The notes below the pieces were generated by a model. That model saw nothing but the letters and a program-made list of their open reading frames with translations, was not told where the DNA came from and searched no databases. Source: DATHVR01 sp035461175 (GTDB taxonomy: Bacteria > Actinomycetota > Acidimicrobiia > Spongiisociales > ZC4RG35). Taken from it: 18,965 nt of DNA. Where the stretch lies: contig DATHVR010000011.1 of NCBI GenBank assembly GCA_035461175.1, forward strand, positions 1 to 18,965. Direction: 5' to 3'. Numbering within the stretch: the stretch's first letter is position 1; every line of letters starts with the position of its first letter. Below, one piece after another: positions 14,040 to 18,965 of the stretch. The position numbers and the translations under genes were made by a program.

Positions 14040-15511
14040 CGGAACAGGAGGCGTCCCAGCGTCTTCCAGTAGCGGAGCCCGCGCCGGCGGGGTAGGCGGG
14101 CGCCCAGCAGCTCGGAGGTAGGTATCGGAAGCCGGCTGGCCGTGATCCCTTTGGCGTGGCAGAAGGAACGGATCCCCTCCGCCCCGAAAGCGACACCCAG
14201 TCCCGAATCACCGATCCCGCCGAAGGGGAGAGTGGGCATGATGAAGTTGATCGCCACGTCGTTGATGGCAACGGTTCCCGACCGTATCCGGGAAGCTAGA
14301 TCGGCCAGTCGGGTGCGGTCCCGCCCCCAGATCGAGGCGTGGAGCCCATAGGAGGTGTCGTTGGCCAATTCGAGCGCGGCCTCTTGATCCGCCACCCGCA
14401 TCACCGAGAGCACCGGCCCGAAGGTTTCTTCCCGCATTATCGACATGTCATGGTTCACGTCCACCAGCAGGGTGGGTCGGAAGTAGTGGCCGTCGATCCC
14501 CTCCGGGACGCTCCCTCCCTTGACCGCCCGCGCCCCTCCGGACAGTGCATCGGCGACGTGGGACTCGATGAGCTCGAACTGGGTGCGGTCGATGAGCGGT
14601 CCGATGTCACGATTGCAGCCGGTCGCGACCGTGATCTCGTCGACGGCCCGGTGCAGCTCCGCCATGAACCGGTCGTGGATGGCATCGACCACGTAGACCC
14701 TCTCCACCGACACGCAGGTCTGGCCGGCGTTGAGCATCCCGCTCCATGCCGCCGCCCGCGCCGTCCGGCGCAGGTCGGCGTCGTCCAGGACGAGAATCGG
14801 GTCCTTGCCGCCCAGTTCCAGGATCGCCGGGATCAGCCGTCGACCCGCCGCCTCGGCCACCTTCCTCCCGACGGCGGTGGAACCGGTGAAGGCGACGACA
14901 TCGACCTCCTCGACCAGGGCCGCTCCCACCTCGCCCTCGCCATGAACGACCTGGACCAGGTCGGGGGGTAGGCCGGCGGCGGCGGCGAGTTCCGGGATGA
15001 GGTCACCCGTCAGGGGAGATTTCTCCGACGGCTTCAGCACCACCGAACAGCCCGCCGACAGGGCGGTGAAGAGCGGGATCATGGAGAGGAAGAACGGATA
15101 GTTCCAGGGGGAGATGACTCCCGCCACACCCCGCGGGTGGTACTCGGTCCATGCCCTGGTGGAGATGTAGGGCCAGGTGGCTGCCCGCCGCGGCTTCAGG
15201 TACTTCTCGGCCTTGCGCACGTAATGGTCCATGAGCGTGAGCGAGGTGAGGACGTCGAAGGCGTAGGCGTCGGCCACCGGTTTGCCCGTCTCGGCCGCCA
15301 CCACGCGGGCGATCTCCTCTCCCCGACCCAGCACCACCCGCTTGAACGACTTCAGCAGCTCCTTCCGCCCAGAGGGGGGAATGGAGCTCCAGACAGCGAA
15401 CGCCTTGCGGGATCGTTCCACGACGGCGGCCACCTCCTCGACCGGAGTGATCGGCACGTCGCCGACCACTTCGAGGTTGCGGGGGTCGAAGGAGGTGAGC
15501 CGGGCAGTCAT
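14033..15511 (-). CDS. NAD(P)-dependent aldehyde dehydrogenase
   Basis: The 492-aa enzyme has the complete ALDH active site: SPWNYPF (Asn137), KPSEKSP (Lys160), the cofactor motif FTGSTAVGRKVA (about 208-219), the general base in LELGGKDP (Glu232) and the nucleophile in NAGQTCVSVERVYV (Cys266). It converts an aldehyde to the acid using NAD(P)+. A basic C-terminal extension after the ALDH fold (LPRRRGLRYWKTLGRLLFRW) may touch membrane or another protein. The frame is open to 15694, but ATG 15511 is preferred because it has a leaderless -10 TACGAT 7 nt upstream and gives the usual ALDH N-terminus. It is first in an operon with the SDR and divergent from the luciferase-like oxidoreductase. Confidence 0.93.
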   Translation of the reverse strand: MTARLTSFDPRNLEVVGDVPITPVEEVAAVVERSRKAFAVWSSIPPSGRKELLKSFKRVVLGRGEEIARVVAAETGKPVADAYAFDVLTSLTLMDHYVRKAEKYLKPRRAATWPYISTRAWTEYHPRGVAGVISPWNYPFFLSMIPLFTALSAGCSVVLKPSEKSPLTGDLIPELAAAAGLPPDLVQVVHGEGEVGAALVEEVDVVAFTGSTAVGRKVAEAAGRRLIPAILELGGKDPILVLDDADLRRTARAAAWSGMLNAGQTCVSVERVYVVDAIHDRFMAELHRAVDEITVATGCNRDIGPLIDRTQFELIESHVADALSGGARAVKGGSVPEGIDGHYFRPTLLVDVNHDMSIMREETFGPVLSVMRVADQEAALELANDTSYGLHASIWGRDRTRLADLASRIRSGTVAINDVAINFIMPTLPFGGIGDSGLGVAFGAEGIRSFCHAKGITASRLPIPTSELLGARLPRRRGLRYWKTLGRLLFRW

Positions 15512-15518
15512 GGGGCCA

Positions 15519-15524
15519 ATCGTA
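15519..15524 (-). promoter_or_regulatory. Leaderless -10 box (TACGAT) of the aldehyde dehydrogenase operon
   Basis: On the minus strand TACGAT is followed by 7 nt (TGGCCCC) and then the ATG at 15511, with no ribosome-binding site. This spacing predicts transcription from the start codon itself. Confidence 0.5.
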
Positions 15525-15637
15525 CGCGTGCGCCGCCCCAACCATCGTTCCCCCGGGGCGGGGCAGGCCCGCATGCACGGGCTCCGCCCCACCGACAGCC
15601 CCCGACCGGGTGTCTGCGGTCGTGCGGTTCTCTCGTG

Positions 15638-15655
15638 GGCATCATCCATGATGCC
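15638..15655. promoter_or_regulatory. 18-bp operator-like palindrome between ALDH and LLM oxidoreductase genes
   Basis: GGCATCAT and ATGATGCC are perfect 8-bp arms around CC. It lies in the 206-bp gap between divergent genes, about 114 bp from the ALDH -10 and 46 bp upstream of the LLM -10. This is where a TetR- or GntR-type dimer could sit. A second inverted repeat, CCGGTT (15654-15659) and AACCGG (15677-15682), begins inside its right end. Confidence 0.5.
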
Positions 15656-15701
15656 GGTTACCGATCGCTTACAGGCAACCGGGGAGCACCGCAAGCGTCG
15701 G

Positions 15702-15707
15702 TAGCCT
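15702..15707 (+). promoter_or_regulatory. Candidate -10 box (TAGCCT) of the LLM oxidoreductase gene
   Basis: TAGCCT lies 10 nt before ATG 15718. No Shine-Dalgarno sequence is present in CTGCTCCGCAAC, which separates box and start. The leader would be at most a few bases. Confidence 0.4.
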
Positions 15708-15717
15708 GCTCCGCAAC

Positions 15718-16749
15718 ATGGAACTGGGCATCACCACCTTCGCCGAGACCTACCCCGACCCCGCCACCGGGGAGACGGTGTCCCATGGCAAGCGGCTGCG
15801 CCAGGTGGTGGAAGAGGCCAAGCTGGCCGAGAAGGTGGGCCTCCAGGTCTACGGGATCGGCGAGCACCACCGCCCCGACTTCGCCTCGTCGACGCCCGCC
15901 ACCGTGCTGGCCACCATCGCCGGGCTGACCGAGTCCATCCGCCTGACCCCCGCCGTCACCATCCTCAGTTCCGACGACCCGGTCCGGGTCTTCCAGCAGT
16001 TCGCCACCCTCGACCTGTTGTCATCGGGGCGGGCCGAGTTGATGGTGGGGCGGGGCTCTTTCATCGAGTCCTTCCCGCTGTTCGGGTACTCGCTGTCGGA
16101 CTACGAGGACCTGTTCGCCGAGAAGCTCGATCTGCTCCTCGCCATTCGGGACAACGAGAAGGTGACCTGGCAGGGCCGCTTCCGTCCTCCGATCGAGAAT
16201 CAGACCATCTATCCCCGGCCCCAGCAACAGCCGCTGCCGGTGTGGGTGGCGGTGGGCGGAACCCCGGCGTCGATCGTCCGAGCGGCCAGCCGGGGCCTGC
16301 CGGTGGCACTGGCGATCATCGGCGGTGACCCGGTCCGCTTCGGCATGCTGGCAGATCTGCACAGAAGGACGCTGCACGAGTCCGGCCATCCGGTCCAGTC
16401 GGCGCCGCTGGCGGTCCACGCCCACGGTTACATCGCCGACACCACCGAGCAGGCGGCCGAGGAGTACTACCCGTCCTATGCCATCGCCATGTCCCAGATC
16501 GGCCGGGAGCGGGGGTGGGGCCCGATGAGCCGGACCCAGTTCGACTCCATGCGCTCGCCGGCGGGTTCTCTAGTGCTCGGCGACGTGGAGACAGTCACTG
16601 CCAAGATCCTCCGCTTCCGCGAGATCCTGGGAGTCCAGCGCTTCATGCTCCACATCAGCGTCGGCACCCTCCCCCACGACCGGGTGATGGGCGCCATCGA
16701 ACTGCTCGGCACCGAGGTCGCCCCCCGGGTACGCGCCGCCACCCCCTGA
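15718..16749 (+). CDS. LLM-class (luciferase-like) flavin-dependent oxidoreductase
   Basis: The 343-aa protein has the bacterial-luciferase TIM-barrel pattern: an N-terminal strand MELGITTFAE, then GIGEHHRPDFASSTPATVLATIAG, then IRLTPAVTILSSDDPVRVFQQFATLDLLSSGRAELMVGRGS, then PLPVWVAVGGTPASIVRAA. These are the usual FMN (or F420) contact regions, and EHHRPDFA is typical of a large uncharacterised LLM subfamily. Such enzymes oxygenate substrates with reduced flavin or transfer hydride with F420; the cofactor is not decided by sequence. It lies divergent from the ALDH-SDR operon and shares its control region, so an aldehyde could be the shared intermediate (inference). The gene ends inside a palindromic terminator. 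Confidence 0.92.
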   Translation: MELGITTFAETYPDPATGETVSHGKRLRQVVEEAKLAEKVGLQVYGIGEHHRPDFASSTPATVLATIAGLTESIRLTPAVTILSSDDPVRVFQQFATLDLLSSGRAELMVGRGSFIESFPLFGYSLSDYEDLFAEKLDLLLAIRDNEKVTWQGRFRPPIENQTIYPRPQQQPLPVWVAVGGTPASIVRAASRGLPVALAIIGGDPVRFGMLADLHRRTLHESGHPVQSAPLAVHAHGYIADTTEQAAEEYYPSYAIAMSQIGRERGWGPMSRTQFDSMRSPAGSLVLGDVETVTAKILRFREILGVQRFMLHISVGTLPHDRVMGAIELLGTEVAPRVRAATP

Positions 16750-16764
16750 CCCTTTTGGGTCAGG
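16745..16764. terminator. Perfect bidirectional terminator containing both stop codons
   Basis: CCTGACCC-TTTT-GGGTCAGG: 8-bp perfect stem with a tetraloop. The LLM gene's TGA (16747-16749) and the pirin gene's TGA (16760-16762, minus) occupy mirror positions in the two arms. The element can terminate both convergent transcripts, and only 10 bp separate the two coding regions. Confidence 0.65.
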
Positions 16765-17680
16765 CCGGGGGGAGCCAGGGGGGGCGGGGTGCGTCGAGGC
16801 GAGCCAGCCGGGAGGGGACGGGGCCGAAGCGGTCGGTGTCGTGGCCCTGCCACGCCTCCCAGGCCGCGGTCATCTCGTCCTTGCTGCGGGCGACGAAGTT
16901 CCACCACATGTCGATCTTCTCGCCGAGGGGAGCGCCACCGACGAGGAGCAAGCGCGAACCGCCGTCGGACGGCTCCAGCCGCACCGCCTCGGGCCCGGCC
17001 TCGACCAGGCCCAGCCATCCAGGCTCCACGATCGCCTCGCCCACCTTGACCGGAGTATCGAGAGGCACGAACCCGTATTCGAAGTGGGATCGGAGTTCGA
17101 TCTCGGCGGGTCCGGCCAGCCGTATGTCCAGCCCCATCAGTTCGGTGTCGGTGCGGGCCGGCGAGACGACATCGCGGAACTCCCCGGTGATGACCGTCGC
17201 TTCGCCGCCCCCCAGGTCGATCCGGGGAAGTTCCTCGTGGTGTTCGAAAGCGGGCTCGCCGTGGCGGGTCGACTCGGGCTGGGCGATCCACAACTGCGTC
17301 CCCTGCACCCCCTCGGGAATCGAAAGCTCGGCGTGGGCGATGCCGTTACCGGCCGTCATCAGGTTGAGCTGGCCCGGGCGTATCACCTGTTCGGTGCCGA
17401 GCGAGTCGCTGTGGAGGGCCTCGCCCGTGAAGAGCCAGGTGACGGTGTGCAGCCCGATGTGCGGATGAGGCCCGATCTCGAGCGGGTCGGGGTCGTCGGC
17501 GTCGGGCGGGATCATCAGATCGACGAAGCACCACGCCCCGATGGTCCGGCGCCCTTTGGTGGGCAGGATCCGGGAGATCTCCATCCCGCCCACGGTGGTG
17601 GAGCGGCCCTGGCGGACGTCGACTCCGATCTGACGCTCGTTGATCCAATGGGTGTCCCGCTCGTCGACAGGTCCACTCAT
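16760..17680 (-). CDS. Pirin-family bicupin protein
   Basis: The 306-aa protein has a two-cupin pirin fold. The metal ligands of the N-terminal cupin are conserved: His72 and His74 in GPHPHIGLHTVTWL, and His116 and Glu118 in GNGIAHAEL. WLFTGEALHSDSLG and QLNLMTAGNG are pirin signatures. The C-terminal cupin carries no clear ligand set, as usual. Bacterial pirins act as quercetin-2,3-dioxygenase-like enzymes or redox-sensing regulators; which applies here is unknown. The frame is open to 18019, but ATG 17680 is preferred: it follows GAGAGGA and gives the normal length. An in-frame ATG near 17759 is a weaker alternative. It lies downstream of the two-component genes on the same strand with a 134-bp gap, so it probably has its own promoter. 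Confidence 0.9.
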   Translation of the reverse strand: MSGPVDERDTHWINERQIGVDVRQGRSTTVGGMEISRILPTKGRRTIGAWCFVDLMIPPDADDPDPLEIGPHPHIGLHTVTWLFTGEALHSDSLGTEQVIRPGQLNLMTAGNGIAHAELSIPEGVQGTQLWIAQPESTRHGEPAFEHHEELPRIDLGGGEATVITGEFRDVVSPARTDTELMGLDIRLAGPAEIELRSHFEYGFVPLDTPVKVGEAIVEPGWLGLVEAGPEAVRLEPSDGGSRLLLVGGAPLGEKIDMWWNFVARSKDEMTAAWEAWQGHDTDRFGPVPSRLARLDAPRPPWLPPA

Positions 17681-17689
17681 CCTCGTCCT

Positions 17690-17711
17690 CTCGGTTACCT
17701 GACCGAGGCTA
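17690..17711 (-). promoter_or_regulatory. Inverted repeat overlapping the pirin promoter/ribosome-binding region
   Basis: CTCGGT (17690-17695) and ACCGAG (17702-17707) pair around a 6-nt spacer. On the minus strand one arm overlaps a possible -10 box, TAGCCT (17706-17711), and the other runs into the ribosome-binding site GAGAGGA. It could be an operator, or a hairpin limiting ribosome access. Confidence 0.35.
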
Positions 17712-17814
17712 ACCCTTGTGGCGGGGCGAAACCAGGGGTACCGGCCGGGCTTTTCCATTGCGCAACCCTCGTTCAGAGCATGGTTGAAGTCGGCCGCCAC
17801 GAGAGCGCGCCTGG

Positions 17815-18414
17815 CTAGAGGTATCCCAGTTCCTGGGCCTTGGCGAACGCCTCGGTACGGTTTCTGGCCCCCAGCTTGACGATGGCGGAGGACAGGTAGT
17901 TGCGCACGGTCCCTTCGGCGAGGTGGAGCCTTTGCGCGATCTCCCCGTTGGGACGCCCCTTGCCGACCTCGCGCAGGACTTCCCGCTCCCGGTCGGTGAG
18001 TGGGTCGCTTCCGGTCCATGCGGACACTGCGAGCTCCGGGGCGATCACTCGATTGCCGGCTGCCACCCGCCTAAGGGTGTCGGCTAGATCTTCGATGGGT
18101 GAGTCTTTGAGGACGTATCCAGACACCCCGGCATCCAGGGCCCGCCGCAGATAGCCGCTGCGGGCGAAGGTGGTCACGATCACGACTCGGACCGTGGGAT
18201 GGTCCTTGAGGCGGGACGCCAGCTCGAGTCCTGTCACTCCGGGCATTTCGATGTCGGTGATAAGGATGTCGGGCTCATGCTCTGTGACGGCGGCCAAACC
18301 CTGCTCGCCATCTTCGGCGACGGCGACCACCTCGATGTCCGGTTCAAGGTCGAGGAGTCCCGCGAAGGCGCCCCGCACCATGGCCTGGTCTTCGGCGAGG
18401 ACGACGCGGATCAT
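17815..18414 (-). CDS. NarL/FixJ-family response regulator (DesR-like)
   Basis: The 199-aa protein has a receiver domain (1-120) with the acidic pocket EDQ (8-10), the phosphoacceptor Asp54 in ILITDIEMPG, Thr81/Thr82 in VIVTTFA and Lys103 in YVLKDS. A LuxR-type HTH follows at about 139-189 (LTDREREVLREVGKGRPNGEIAQRLHLAEGTVRNYLSSAIVKLGARNRTEA). It is the output partner of the kinase encoded immediately upstream: the ATG at 18414 overlaps the kinase stop as ATGA, giving translational coupling. In DesK/DesR-type systems the regulator controls genes for envelope or stress responses, often an adjoining transporter; here the next gene on the same strand is pirin, which may or may not be a target. 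Confidence 0.94.
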   Translation of the reverse strand: MIRVVLAEDQAMVRGAFAGLLDLEPDIEVVAVAEDGEQGLAAVTEHEPDILITDIEMPGVTGLELASRLKDHPTVRVVIVTTFARSGYLRRALDAGVSGYVLKDSPIEDLADTLRRVAAGNRVIAPELAVSAWTGSDPLTDREREVLREVGKGRPNGEIAQRLHLAEGTVRNYLSSAIVKLGARNRTEAFAKAQELGYL

Positions 18415-18965
18415 GAGGAACTTCCACCAAATGGCATGTCGATCCGTAGCTCCGATCCGCCCGTTACTCCGGGCCCGAATGCGAGGGTTCCCCCTGCGGC
18501 GATCACACGTTCTCGCATCCCCTGAATGCCCGAGCCGCTTCCCCTGGTGGGTCCGATCCCGTCGTCGGTCACCGTCAGTGTTACTCCCCCGTCCTGGCTG
18601 TCGATTCGGACCTCCACCTTGTTGGCGCTGGCATGCCGCAGAACATTGGTGACCGCCTCGCGAAGTCCCAACGCCAGCACGTTCTCGACCGACGGTGCCA
18701 GGACGACCTCGGTGTCTCCGGCCGTCTCCAATTCGATGTCCCCCGCGGCGAGTGCGTCGCGGGCAACGCCGACCTCGTCGAGCAACGACGCCTGATGCCA
18801 TCCAGCAACGCTTTCCCTGATCGAAGAGAGTGCCGCGCGAGCTATGCGTTCCACCTCGTCGGCTTCCTCAGTGACGCGACGCTGGTCCGACGGGGCCAGT
18901 CTCTGGATGAGTTGGCTTCGCACGATGATGGCGGTGAGGGCCTGGCCTGCGATGTCGTGGACGTC
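18411..18965 (-). CDS. Sensor histidine kinase (HisKA_3/HATPase_c, DesK/NarX-like), 5' end outside window
   Basis: Only the 3' part is present (184 codons plus stop); the gene continues beyond the window edge. At the edge, DVHDIAGQALTAIIVRSQLI is the HisKA_3 dimerisation motif with the phosphorylated His at 18957-18959. The HATPase_c domain follows: N-box LGLREAVTNVLRHASANKVEV, G1 region DDGIGPTRGSGSGIQGMRERV and a closing RIDMPFG strand. The sensor domain cannot be seen, so the signal is unknown. It overlaps the response-regulator start by 4 nt (ATGA) and forms a two-component operon with it. An internal ATG at 18923 would give a shorter product lacking the His box and is not the start. Confidence 0.92.
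   Translation of the reverse strand, partial: DVHDIAGQALTAIIVRSQLIQRLAPSDQRRVTEEADEVERIARAALSSIRESVAGWHQASLLDEVGVARDALAAGDIELETAGDTEVVLAPSVENVLALGLREAVTNVLRHASANKVEVRIDSQDGGVTLTVTDDGIGPTRGSGSGIQGMRERVIAAGGTLAFGPGVTGGSELRIDMPFGGSSS

Noticed and set aside
1..18965. Defence island, toxin-antitoxin pair, CRISPR array, mobile element or biosynthetic cluster
   Set aside because: None of the recognisable proteins belongs to such systems, and I saw no spaced direct repeats, transposase, integrase or tRNA. The BTAD regulator alone does not show a natural-product cluster.

Overview
The window is a high-GC, densely coded chromosomal segment from an actinobacterium. The signs are a BTAD/AfsR-type regulator, a DesK/NarL-type two-component pair, a luciferase-like flavin oxidoreductase, a PPOX-family protein, and several genes whose start codon follows a TANNNT -10 box by 6-10 nt with no Shine-Dalgarno sequence (leaderless mRNAs). 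The class cannot be settled from the sequence; an uncultured Acidimicrobiia-like lineage is a guess. I see no tRNA, rRNA, CRISPR array, insertion sequence, phage gene or attachment site.

Layout. 102-2855 (+): large BTAD/AAA/TPR regulator. 2923-3906 (-): membrane-anchored Lon-like (S16) protease. 3995-4939 (-): EamA transporter, preceded by a 14-codon leader ORF (4936-4980) with a perfect ribosome-binding site. 5187-6404 (+): FAD/NAD(P) monooxygenase-like protein, divergent from the transporter across a repeat-rich control region. 6554-6951 (-): SnoaL-like gene that looks frameshifted. 7101-9277 (+): 15-codon leader ORF, VOC protein, SAM methyltransferase and MDR-type oxidoreductase. 9313-9780 (-): lipoprotein with a problematic N-terminus. 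9830-10873 (+): proline-racemase-family enzyme with a Ser/Thr catalytic pair. 10881-11306: debris of two truncated genes on opposite strands. 11321-11800 (-): PPOX-family flavin protein. 12051-13094 (+): MetE-like protein of unknown function that keeps all four zinc ligands. 13101-15511 (-): aldehyde dehydrogenase and SDR operon, divergent from a luciferase-like oxidoreductase (15718-16749, +). 16760-17680 (-): pirin. 17815-18965 (-): response regulator and the 3' part of its histidine kinase, which runs off the window.

How the genes may work together. The contents are mainly oxidoreductases and small-molecule enzymes. The most coherent unit is the divergent LLM oxidoreductase / ALDH-SDR pair, which shares one 206-bp control region with an 18-bp palindrome and could form an oxygenase-aldehyde-acid route (inference). 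I do not see a defence system, a toxin-antitoxin pair or a biosynthetic cluster. The items most worth a second look are the two micro-ORFs whose stop codons overlap the next gene's start, the orphan MetE-like zinc protein, the run of apparent single-base losses between about 6.9 and 11.3 kb, and a terminator palindrome that contains the stop codons of both converging genes.
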